Below, piece after piece: positions 23,452 to 33,886 of a DNA stretch of 64,000 nucleotides. Source of the DNA: Parietaria judaica. Its lineage: Eukaryota; Streptophyta; Magnoliopsida; Rosales; Urticaceae. The DNA lies in assembly GCA_954871525.1 (NCBI GenBank), contig OX940868.1, forward strand, positions 16,344,556-16,408,555, given 5' to 3'. Each line of letters begins with the position of its first letter. The first letter of the stretch is position 1. A program made the position numbers and the translations under genes. The notes under the pieces were generated by a model, which was not told the DNA's origin, searched no databases, and saw only the letters and a program-made list of their open reading frames with translations.

Positions 23452-26400
23452 TAGAGCTGTGGGTGGCGACGCCACTGTTCAAGTCGCGACGCACGCGCGG
23501 GAATCGCGGCGCATCACGATGGCGGGGCAGAATCGCGACTGATCGCGAACACGTGTCAAGTCGCGATGGTGGAGATGGCAATCCGCTTTTCACGATCGAC
23601 GTCTCACATTGAGCCACGTCATCGATCCGAGGGTTGTGCGAATTTGTGTTTTGTTGGTGGCAATAATAACACACTTTTTACCCGAATTTAATTACCCAAC
23701 CACAATAATTATTCACCCACTTCACCCACCTCAATAATTATTCACCCACCCAACTCTCTCCTCAAATCCTATAAATACCACCTCTCCCACCCTCATTTCC
23801 TCACCAACAATCTTCCATTTCTCTCTCAAATTCTCTCAACTCTCTAAGTTTTTTCCCTCTAAAGCTCTCTAGTTCTCAAATTTCCCATTATGTCTCGAAG
23901 AAGCAGTGGTAGCTCCGGGGGTAGAAGGGCGGCTAGGGATTTGCAACCCCAATTTATTCGCGGGGAGCAATCGCAACCTACGCCCGAGGGCTATATTCCC
24001 GTTATGTTACCGTAAGAAATATTTCCCTCCCCACCAAATCCAGATTATCCCGACGATACCGTTCGGTCTCTAAGGCCTAGTCTAGTCCGGGCGATGGGCG
24101 CGCACGACGCCATTCCGACGCGTGTGCCTGCATTAATGGTCGAGGCGGTACATCGATGTAGGGAGACGAGAACCACCGATCCATCTTTCGCACTCATGTT
24201 TCAAGGCGGACCCGCCGACGACCGCAAGGAGGACAAAAATCAACCGCCGGAGGAACCGCCTCAAAGACGCGATCTTGCCGAGGAGGACGAAACTCAACCG
24301 CCGGAGGAACCGCCTCAAAGACTCCGCACCATTCTTCCGTTGTCGGCTCGTACCACGATGGTTCTCCAATCTCTTCCCATCACGAAACCGGCAAAGGCTC
24401 CGTCCAACGTCGTCGACGTGCTCGACGTCCGCGTCCGGCAACGGGGTAATCATTATTATTTTAATTATTTTAGTTTAATTATTTAATTTGCCACGTCTCT
24501 TGAAAGTCTTAGTATGCTCTGTGGTTGCGGTTCCGACTGATCTTCCACATGAGAAACGAATTTCTTGAGTTTTAATAATCATTTAGACATTAAATGGTTA
24601 CTTAAATAAGTTAATAAAATTAAAAATATAATTTGTATGTGTGGTGATAATTATAAAGTTCTTATTGGATTTTAGTGTCTTAGAAAGATTGGTTTTTAAA
24701 TAAGGTTTGCTTTGCAATCTCCTCCAAGCTAGCCTGGGAACCTCGGGGAGTTCTGTCTAGAAAAGCTTGTGCCTAAAGCGAGATCATAGCATCCTTTCCA
24801 GTCGATATGGTTGGGGAACTTCGGGGAGTTCCATCCAAAAGAGCTTTATAATTATTTCCACACATAGAAAATATCATTTTTATTTTTTTCTTAACTTTTT
24901 TATTTAACCTTGAGACATTTAATTAAATCAATATGAGTAATAATAAACTTTATGACATTTAAATTTGTGATTTTCCTTTTGTTTTAATAGACTAAATCCT
25001 CATGGCTTAGCGTGGGGACGACCAAACACGGCTGCGGTGTGGAACTTTTTTCATGAAGATCGGCATATCAACGAGCAAGGCGAGTGTGTTAAACTGGCCA
25101 CGTCCAAAAAGTGCGGGCAAGTCCTAGATGGAATGGGGGACCGGGGAACCGGCTACTTGAACCGACACGCAAATGTGTGCTTCCCAACCGGGGAGCTCGA
25201 TGAGGTAAACACAGCAAGGGTAAGTGCTCTTTCTGCTGTGAATTTACGGAAACGAAGACTCAAATGGATTCTTTCTACGGGCGTTCCGCCGAGTTTTATC
25301 AAAAATCCCAACCATACACGATATATGCAAAGGATTAATCCGACGTACCTGCAGTTTTCTCGTACCACCTATACCGGGGACATGGATACCGCTTATGCTA
25401 TGAAAAAAAACCTTTTAGTCAATTTTTTCAAAATGTCTAGCATAAACGTTGCATTTACCACCGACTTGTGGAGCGATCCAAGTTTAAACGATTACATGAG
25501 TTTGACCGCCCATTACGTCGATGATGAGTGGAATCCATGTCAAAGGGCAGTGATGGCAAGCCCAACCAAGACGGGACTAGACTTTAGCCGGAGACTCAAG
25601 CAACGGCTAGATCGCAGGGAATCCACTACGCCGTTGGCGGGCGATAAAGAAGGCCAACCGGCAGAAGTCAAGCGCTACTACGGCCTACGGTTCGACGACG
25701 AATCCGACGAGTTCGACGTCATTAAGTGGTGGAAGAGTCAAAGGGACATATTTCCGATATTGCCGAGAATGGCGAGGGATATATTGTCCATCCCCATTTC
25801 CGGCGTTGCTTCGGAGAGTGTTTTTTAGTACGGCTCAACATCTCATCAACGACCGGCGGGCGTCAACCACCAACACACACGTCGAGCAAATAGTGGTGTT
25901 GAATGATTTGTTGTTCCAGCCCCCCATGATTGCCAAACGCTCCGAACCAAACGAGCTAGAGCTAATGACGGAAAGGTTCAACACAATGTTCCCCGAGTAA
26001 TGATGTGCTCTTTCCTCTCTTGGTTTTATGTCCCTAAGGAGGGTTTTACAATAGAGGGTTTAGGAAGGCATCTTGTAATATTTACACTGAATATTTACAG
26101 CTCTATTCCACCTTATTGTAATATTCACAATGAATAATACAATTTTTTTTTAATTTGTTTATTTGTTGATTAAATTTGTTCAAATTATTAATATGTTACA
26201 AATTAATATTTATTAACATATGTTACAAATTAAAAACTAACATATAAATCAAAATTAATATCATTTTAAGATAATTGGAAAAGTTTGAAAATTAAATTCG
26301 GGTAAAATTTGATAAAATTAAACATTTCAAACAAACAAGTATTTATGCCGCAAAAAATACTCCACAATCTCGCGTGGTCGCGAGAAACGCGACGCATCGC

Positions 26401-26459
26401 GACAGGCCTTCTCGCGATTCTCGCCGCGACCCGTCGCGACGTCGCGAGAAACAGCTCTA
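23452..26459 (+). mobile_element. hAT element, TCGCGA family, longest copy (3.0 kb)
   Basis: The ends are TAGAGCTGT inverted repeats, with TSDs GCTAATAT (23444-23451) and GTTAATAT (26460-26467), one mismatch in eight. About 130 bp on the left and 90 bp on the right are rich in TCGCGA motifs. A TATAAATA box at 23770-23777 lies 120 bp before the transposase ATG. The transposase is defective, as described in the next entry. Confidence 0.85.
23890..26000 (+). pseudogene. defective BED-finger hAT transposase
   Basis: Reading starts at ATG 23890 (MSRRSSGSSGGRR). It meets one in-frame TAA at 24014, then continues in the same frame to a likely intron at about 24446-24990. The next exon has a BED-like zinc finger (WNFF, then paired Cys and HANVC), and then TTDLWSD and YMSLTAHYVDDEWN, the N-terminal part of the hAT catalytic fold. 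From about 25546 it jumps directly to the C-terminal region (SPTKTGLDFSRRLKQRL, ARDILSIPISGVASES). Most of the catalytic core is missing. One extra T at about 25823 shifts the frame before STAQH. A Pro/Glu-rich block (QPPEEPPQR) is present twice near 24241-24320. Confidence 0.85.
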
Positions 26460-26504
26460 GTTAATATGCATAATGTCAAAATCAATGTGAATGTGGTTTT
26501 CAAT

Positions 26505-27114
26505 AGGGTTGCTACCAAACGGTTAACTTGTTTATTTTTCACTATTTGGTATCCTTAACCTAGTTGCGGTTAGTCATGTTTTAGTAACCTTAACCTGTTT
26601 TTGAAACCGGTTAACCTATTTTTCGATTATCAAAATCCAATTAACCTGTTTAATAACCTTAACCTGTTTTTTGTTAAAAGAAAATATAGCATTCAACAGA
26701 GTTTATCGCAACGATCAAACATATCGGTCAAAATGAACAACAATAATAATACTTGAATAAATAATATGAAGCATAACAATAATAGATAATGAACAAGATC
26801 AACCGGAGAACGATAAAACTACTGAAGAAGATTAGGCGAGAAAAAAAAAAGAGAGAGTTGAGGAGGAGGAGAGAATAAAGGTAGGCAAGAATAAGAAGGA
26901 GAAATAAGTCGAAGAAGTTTTGACGGAAAGAGAGAAAACCCTACTTAATTTAATTTTAAAATATTTAAATAAAAAAATTACTATTAACCTGTTTGAAGCC
27001 GGGTATGGTTAACCTTAACCTATTTTCAAAAGAATTCGGTTACGGTTATTTTAAACTCGATAATTTTTTGTTACTATTTTAAATTTTGGTTACCGGTTAT
27101 TTTGTACACCCCTA
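26505..27114. mobile_element. hAT-like element with AACCGGTTA-rich body
   Basis: It is flanked by the direct repeat TTTTCAAT at 26497-26504 and 27115-27122. The ends begin AGGGTTGCTACC, and TAGGGGTGTACAAAATAACC when read inward from the right. Inside are many copies of TTAACCTGTT. GGGGTGTA-type ends are common in plant hAT miniature elements. There is no coding potential. Confidence 0.65.
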
Positions 27115-27713
27115 TTTTCAATGTGCATAAATTTTTTGGTTTTTTTTTTTTTAAGGAACCTTGAATGTGCACAGTTGAAAAGAGAGGAATTCGGAAGAAT
27201 GAGAATTAGGCAGAGCCGCCGAAAGAGAAAGGAAAGGAGCTCTTTGCTTGGTATTCATGCCACGCATCTTTCCAACTCCTTTCACTTTTCCATAAATTAC
27301 TGCTGAAAAGACATAGAAAACAAGCTCAAAAAATTAATTTATATGGGATAACAAAAAATATATCCATAAATGGTTCGTTTGTTGATTTTTTTTTTTTTTT
27401 TACGAGTTAAATTCTTAACGATGAATCTTTGATTACCGAAAATAAGAAGAGAAAATGGACCGGTTGTCATGTGAAGTTGTGAACCTTGTCGGTGGACCCC
27501 ACTCCAGCTCACCGTCCAATTTCTAAAAAACAAAACTCGTAAGTCGTACTAAAGTTTTTTTTCCTCTTTCCTTCGAAACAGTGTAAATAAATGAAATTAT
27601 CAAATAGCTCCAAAATTGTTAGTGACTAACCATTTTGAGCTAAATCCCAATTATTTCTCGAGTTATTAGAGATTATAGTACCCCGAATAATTTGAAAATA
27701 GAGTAGTGTAGAA

Positions 27714-27885
27714 CAAAGTTTTAAATACCGCTTGTCGATGTCGTTTCGCAATTTTTATTTTACGGATATATCGCTTGTCGATCTGTATCTCATACGTAAG
27801 TCGATGGATATATCGTTTCACATATCCTCGATTTTTTTTTCTTCGATGGGCATGCCGATGGATATTCGAGAAATTTAATACCTTG
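27714..27885. mobile_element. hAT MITE, CAAGGT family (172 bp)
   Basis: This is an inverted-orientation copy of the 29424-29600 element, sharing GGGCATGCCGATGGATATTCGAG. The flanking 8-mers are GTGTAGAA and ATATAGAA (two mismatches), so it is an older insertion. Confidence 0.7.
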
Positions 27886-28019
27886 ATATAGAACTAACTC
27901 GAAAATAGTAAAAATAAATAAAATAGTTATAAAAGTATTTGAATTCTACTTTTTGTAAGAATGCTAGAATTTTATCCATTTTTCATTCATGATCATCTTT
28001 TCTAGTGTTTTGGAGCAGT

Positions 28020-28114
28020 TAGTGCTGCACCTCACGGCGTCGCGGCCGGTCGCGGCGGAATCGCCAAACAGCGAGTCGCGACGCATCGCGATGGCGAGTC
28101 TGACGACGCATCGC

Positions 28115-28145
<31 letters not shown>

Positions 28146-28272
28146 GAGGGGGGGGGGGGGAGGTGCAACTCAAATCGCGAACCGTCGCGATTTTTAGCTC
28201 CGAGTCGCGATGCGCCGGAGAACGCCTTGATGCGTCGCGATGCGCTGGAGTTCGTCGCTGTTTGCAGCTCTA
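28020..28272. mobile_element. MITE-sized TCGCGA-family hAT (253 bp)
   Basis: The ends are TAGTGCTGC on the left and TAGAGCTGC read inward from the right. AGCAGTT repeats at both borders (28014-28020 and 28272-28278). TCGCGA motifs fill both arms. The middle is a (GA)n run (28121-28144) followed by a G run (28147-28160). No transposase sequence remains. Confidence 0.75.
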
Positions 28273-29415
28273 GCAGTTGCAGAGAAATTCTAATAGTCTT
28301 TCAGAAAATAAATTCACATACTTTTATCACAATTTTTTTTAAATTGATCGACCTATATACTTTTGTCACTAATAACCCTTATTTCTTTGATATGAGTTTA
28401 TCAATGGCATAAGTCATTTGCTAGTGTTGGATGATGTTAAAAATGGTAATCGATAATGTGGTGAAAGAGTAGCAGTGCTCCGCAACGCAATCCGAAACCG
28501 ACTTTGAATTTAACGATTTTTTGTGTCGATGATATTGACTCCGAGGTCGGAGATAGCATTTCCGAATTCAGAGTTGTTACACCCAAATTCGGAGATAGCT
28601 CTCTCAGGCGTCGAGGTTAGCATCACCGAGTTCGGGGTCAGCATCCTTGATCTCCGGTTCGGGTTTTCCATCCCCGACGTTGGGGATTACTGTCTCTGAA
28701 CTCTTTGTATAAAATCACCGATCTCGGATATTGTAATGGTCCCACACAAATCGAGGGTTTGTACCAAAAATCAAACAGCGACTTCGGAGAGCGTGTCACC
28801 GAATGCGGGGTTACATACCCCGACTTCGGAAGTAGCATCATCGATTTTGATGTTGACCATTTCGAACGATGGTGCTAATTGTCATGGCAAACCATACAAT
28901 GCGGTGGTACTACGCCTAGATTTATGATTTTCATCCACTAAAAGTATGTAATGGACAAAAACTAAGAAGTTAGAGTTTTGAATGCTTATAATGGTGACGG
29001 AGGAAGGCATTTTTGTGGCTTTTTGCGACGGTGACGGAGACGAGTTGACAAACTCGAGAATCTGGCCCACCTCTGAACTTCCATGGTACCACCGTTCAAG
29101 CGATTCTCGGATCGAAACAAGAAAATATTTGGGGAGGAAAAGTGTCCCTGAGAGAATGTCTCCGATTAAAGAATGAACGAAATGAAAAGTGTGATCCCAA
29201 AAATATTGTTTTTACTTTCATATGAAGTTTTATGAGCAAAATGAAAAAGAAAATAGTGAACATCACTAGTTTTCAAATTTTATAATATTCATGATCAAGA
29301 TCAAGTATCGATACCTTATTTTATCACTAGATAATGAATTTTCTTTATATTTACAATTTGGGTTTTAAAATAGTGGTTAAAAATGTTTTTTTATTAATTT
29401 AAGATATTGTTGATA
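28273..29415. other. intergenic, cryptic short-motif repeats
   Basis: From about 28480 to 28830 the sequence is built from loose variants of TTCGGAGATAGCATC and CCGAGTTCGG on both strands, with many CG dinucleotides. It looks like a decayed minisatellite. A weak plus frame at 28982-29176 matches nothing I recognise. Confidence 0.45.
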
Positions 29416-29423
29416 ACATAAAC

Positions 29424-29600
29424 CAAGGTATTAAATTTCTCGAATATCCATCGGCATGCCCATCGAAAATCTTTTTTCGAGGATATGCAAAACGATATAT
29501 CCATCGGCATACCCATCGACATAGCTATCGAAAAACTATCGACAAACGATATATCCATAAAATAAAAAGTGCGAAACGACATAGAGTATTTAAAACCTTT
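29424..29600. mobile_element. hAT MITE, CAAGGT family (177 bp)
   Basis: A perfect 8-bp TSD, ACATAAAC, lies at 29416-29423 and 29601-29608. It starts CAAGGTATTAAAT and ends TATTTAAAACCTT. The body contains repeated ATATCCATCGGCAT units. Related copies are at 27714-27885, 46069-48916 (interrupted) and about 57100-57735 (interrupted). Confidence 0.85.
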
Positions 29601-29608
29601 ACATAAAC

Positions 29609-30454
29609 TAATCTCGGAGCAGTGACAGCATATGAATGAGTCGGCAAAAATCAAGTGTAGTTGCTATTTTGACCTATGTTTTCCTTGGAATAAACAACAC
29701 AAAAAGCTTTATTTAATATGACGTTGTCACAATTTGACTAAATAACTCATCAAAAGACTAAGAGAACCAAACCAAGTAGACATTATTTTTTCCACTACTT
29801 ATTGAATAGTGTTAAATGAAAGTTGACATAAATCCGGACTGTGGGCCAGCCTGTGGGGCCCGCACTGCAGAACATAACAACTTCATCAATGATACGATCC
29901 CCCAAACTCATCAATCAGATTCCAAAACCCAAATTGAGAGGACAAATAAAAGTAAACTACATACAGTAATTTCATCTTTTACATTTGTGTTATTTGCGGC
30001 AAAAATCCTTACATGTTACAAAATTTATGATGTTTACTTATTTTTTAGCACAAATTTTAAAAATACAAAATAAATCCTAATTAAAGTAATTAGGTTTTTC
30101 CATATTAACTTAATTTATACGTGACTACATATTATTTATCTACATTTTCGCTCCTTTCAACATATTTTTTTACTTCTTTCGACCATGTAGCGACACAACT
30201 AATTTATAATGTTTAGTTTTTGCATTGCAAAATAAGTCTTGACTACGATAGAGAACATAATGTTCATTGTCAACTCTTTAAACTTTTTATAGCTCACAAA
30301 CGATAAAAAGAACAAAAACATGAAACTTCAAAATTAATACTTATTATATTATTAAACAATTGTGCTACTAACAAAATTAAAAGTGTAAGTCATACATTTT
30401 ATAACATATTAAGTATTTTTACCGCAAATATTCCATTATAGTAACATAGGCTGT
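29609..30454. other. upstream region of the GH17 gene
   Basis: AT-rich with no gene or clear repeat. No convincing TATA box can be chosen before the CT-rich leader of the glucanase gene. Confidence 0.45.
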
Positions 30455-30624
30455 CTCACTCTCTCTCTGTTACTCATGTTCACTCAAACTCTTATCTCTC
30501 TCTCTCTCTCTCTTAGAAAAGTCAGTGGCAGTGAAGCTCATAAGCTTGGAGAGTGGAGGAGACTCTCTCTCTCTCTCTCTCCTTGTGCAACTGCAAAGCT
30601 CTCTCTCTCTCTCAACTCTCAACA
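30455..30624 (+). promoter_or_regulatory. CT-rich leader of the GH17 gene
   Basis: Four separate CT runs precede the ATG at 30625. Pyrimidine-rich leaders of this kind are common near plant transcription starts. The transcription start itself cannot be placed. Confidence 0.5.
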
Positions 30625-33568
30625 ATGGAGTCCACTAAACTCTACTCATGGGCTGCTCTTCTCGTCCTCATCGCAGGTACAAACCTCCTTCACATTCTAT
30701 CATCTTCCATTTCTGCAATCTCTCCAGTCTCCACACTTGGCTTCACTTCACAGCTCAAACCCAGAAGAAAAAAACTGAAAGCTCAGAAATTATTCAACTA
30801 AAACACACGAAGTCTCATTCAGACATACAAAAAAAAGAAAATTAGCCACATTCCCATCTTTAGCTGTGCTTAATTGAATGAAATTATGAATCTTTTGTTG
30901 TGTTGTGTCTGTGTGTGATGAGCAGTGTCAAGTCTGCCAGAGCCAGCAGCCACACTGGGCATCAACTACGGGCAGATCGCCAACAACCTGCCCAGCCCGT
31001 CCGACGTCGTCCCGCTCGTCAAATCCCTCGGCGTCTCCAAGATCAAGCTCTACGACGCCGACGCCAAAGTCATCGCCGCCTTCGCCTCCACCAACGTCGA
31101 GATCATGGTCGGCCTCGGCAACGAGTTCCTGGCCCAAATGGCCCAAGACCCGCCTCAGGCCCTGCAATGGGTCAAGTCCAACGTCGCTGCCCACCTGCCC
31201 GCCACCAAGATCACCGCCATTTTCGTTGGCAACGAGGTCTTAACCTTCAACGACACCTCGCTCTCCGACCACCTTCTCCCGGCAATGCAGAACGTCCACG
31301 ACGCGCTCTCCGATCTGAACCTCAACACCAAAGTCACCGTCACCACCGCGCATTCCCTCGCGATCCTCGAGACCTCGTACCCCCCCTCGTCGGGGAAGTT
31401 CCGGCCCGACCTGGTCGCGTGTTTGGCTCCGATGCTGAGCTTCCAGGCGAAGATCGGGTCGCCGTTTCTGATCAACGCGTACCCATACTTCGCGTACAAG
31501 GCGAGCCCGAAGGAGATCGGGCTCGACTTCGTGCTGTTTCAGCCGAACCAGGGGGTGCTTGACTCGGCCACGGGGCTGAAGTACGACAACATGCTGTTTG
31601 CGCAGATTGACGCGGTGCACGCTGCGCTGTCGAGGATGGGGTTCGGGAAGCTCGCTGTTCACATCTCGGAGACGGGTTGGCCGTCGAAAGGCGACGCTGA
31701 CGAGGCGGGAGCCACGCCAGAGAATGCTAAGAAGTGAGTATTTCAAATTCAATGCTGTCTCGGATGAGATTCTGATCTTATCTTCACTGATATTGCCTTA
31801 TTAAATGCTGCTCTGGATAGTGAATTTTTAGTCTTCATATCAAGATTATATCTATATCATATATATATAGTATACACCTTAACTTACTGCTCTGAATATT
31901 CAAGTCTTTGACTTCATATGAAGATTGAATCTATATTATGTGTTCTCACCTAATATTTAGGATTAATTTGGGGTATTTAATTGGAGTTAGTCCTTTAATT
32001 ATATCATTTGGGTTTAGAAAGGTCCGCTCGGTCCGGCCTATTAGGTTGTAATCGTTGGTCTATTTAAGATACTTTGAGTTGATAAAAGAATTAGCTAATA
32101 ATCATTCACGAAGTTTCATCCCTCAAAGAAGGAAGATTGAGCTCGGTAAAGATTACGGAAAGCTCTTATTTTTCGAGATCGATTTTGGATCGTATCATTA
32201 GGTTGTTTAATTTGAGAAAAATCGTAAAATGTTGAATGCTCCTTGAAATACTTGAGCAAAAATATCTTGAAATCCATAAATAATAATTGTGAATGTTTGA
32301 TTTCCTTGATAGGTACAATGGGAACTTGATTAAGACAATATGCCAGAAGAAGGGAACGCCGATGAGACCGAACTGCGATCTGAATATATACGTGTTCGCG
32401 CTGTTTAACGAGAACATGAAGCCGGGTCCGACATCGGAGAGGAACTACGGGCTCTTCAAGCCTGACGGGTCGCCAGTCTACTCGCTCGGGATATCCACTA
32501 CCCCAATCAAAAATGGATCGAGCTCCAGCCCGACCTCCTCCAGTGGGAACAGTTCTCCGGTGGGAATCTACGGCACATTTCCCTCGCCAACGATGGACAA
32601 TGATTCCGAGAGTTCCGGATATCTGGCCATTTCTTCAGATGCTGCCACGGTAAGTTCTGTTTCTGTTTATGTTATAAATCAAACGAAATTAAGCAGCAAA
32701 AGTAAAAGGAATTTTACGTAGAAACTCAATTTGAGAAAGAAAATTCTGTCAAAAGAGGAGTATATTATGATAGAAAAAATGTTACTGTCGAGAAGAGAGA
32801 GTGAACGAAAAATGAATGACGGTTAATCGACCCTAACACGCTAATTACATTTAAAAAAAAAAAAAAAAAAAAACCCTTCATCCCTCTGCTTCGATCACAT
32901 AACCGCTAAAATGTTTATTTAAAAATATGTTCGATCGCGAACCGGGTTAAGAAAAACGTATTCGGATCGCAAACTCGTTTAGATTATTAGTGTGACTAGT
33001 TTCTTGTGATTACAATTGATTCTCTTGTTTTTATTGTTATCAACTTATTATCTCCAATAATATAAAAAGTAGATATTGATCACTAGGATTTGTGTAGTTA
33101 GCTAAAAACATAATGAATATATGTATAATAATATTTTAAAAAATAGATCATAATGTCGGCAATTTTATTATCTATTTATGGTCCAAATATATACTAATTG
33201 ATTGATATTCTTTGTGCCTTTTGAGACATAAGTTAAGATTCTTATAAGTAATCATAGTGAGGAATCATATGTTATCTTAATTGAGTTTATGCTGTATTAA
33301 ATTATTTCTCAATTAATAAGTGAACTTTGTTGAAGAGTATGGTCCCAATCCCAATTGGATTTTTGGATGTTGTGTGATGGTTTGTTGATTGTAACAATTT
33401 TTGGAAAACGACATTTGCATCGTTGTCTAAGCATGTGGACATTTGTTACTTTTGTTTATTTTTTTAATATTTTTTTGTATTTCCATTTTTTAATTTCAGA
33501 GAATGGAACATATGGGCATGTTGCAAAAGACATTGGCTATCTTCTTGCTTTCGATCGGATTATTTTGA
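30625..33568 (+). CDS. GPI-anchored glucan endo-1,3-beta-glucosidase (GH17), 4 exons
   Basis: The enzyme hydrolyses internal beta-1,3 bonds of callose at the cell surface, often at plasmodesmata. Exons 30625-30676, 30926-31733, 32313-32649 and 33500-33568 join to 421 aa. Residues 1 to about 26 are a signal peptide, split by intron 1. The GH17 barrel begins at LGINYGQIANNLP (28) and runs to about 350. The acid/base Glu is E121 in VGNEVLTF and the nucleophile is E266 in ISETGWPS. A Ser/Thr-rich linker follows, and exon 4 encodes a hydrophobic tail (LAIFLLSIGLF, stop) typical of a GPI signal. There is no CBM43/X8 domain. Overall it resembles glucan endo-1,3-beta-glucosidase 11 (At1g32860). If intron 3 were retained, translation would end 24 codons later with no anchor, so a secreted form is conceivable. 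Exon 2 is far more GC-rich than its surroundings. Confidence 0.9.
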
Positions 33569-33696
33569 GAAAAAAAAAAAAAAAAAAGAGGCCCAAAAAT
33601 GAAGCAATATCAGAAAGAGAGATGAGCCAATGGGGCTTTGGGGCAATAGGTTAAGGTAAGAATTCTCTTTACTTTACTCGTACGCAATTTAATTTA

Positions 33697-33877
33697 AGGT
33701 TAATAGCGGCATAAGTGTTGTATTTTATTTTCATAGTATCTTGAACCAAAAACGAAAAAAAAAATTAATCTTTAAATGTTTTGAATGTTTACCATTTTGA
33801 TTTTAACTAAATTTATAACCTTGAAAGATCAAGTTTATGTCACCAAAAAATAAAAATAGTTGTGTCGTTATTAACCC
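33697..33877. mobile_element. MULE-type MITE (181 bp)
   Basis: A perfect 9-bp TSD, TTTAATTTA, lies at 33688-33696 and 33878-33886. The ends are AGGTTAATAGCGGCATAAGTG, and GGGTTAATAACGACACAACT read inward from the right. The AATAGCGGCATAAGT motif is shared with the element at 35432. Confidence 0.75.
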
Positions 33878-33886
33878 TTTAATTTA

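Noticed and set aside
25037..25828. hAT transposase as a domesticated host gene
   Set aside because: Premature stop, missing catalytic core, a frameshift, and intact TIRs with a TSD show an ordinary decayed transposon.
31240..31752. Long minus-strand and shifted plus-strand frames in the glucanase exon
   Set aside because: Shadows of the GC-rich GH17 exon, which has clear catalytic motifs in its own frame.
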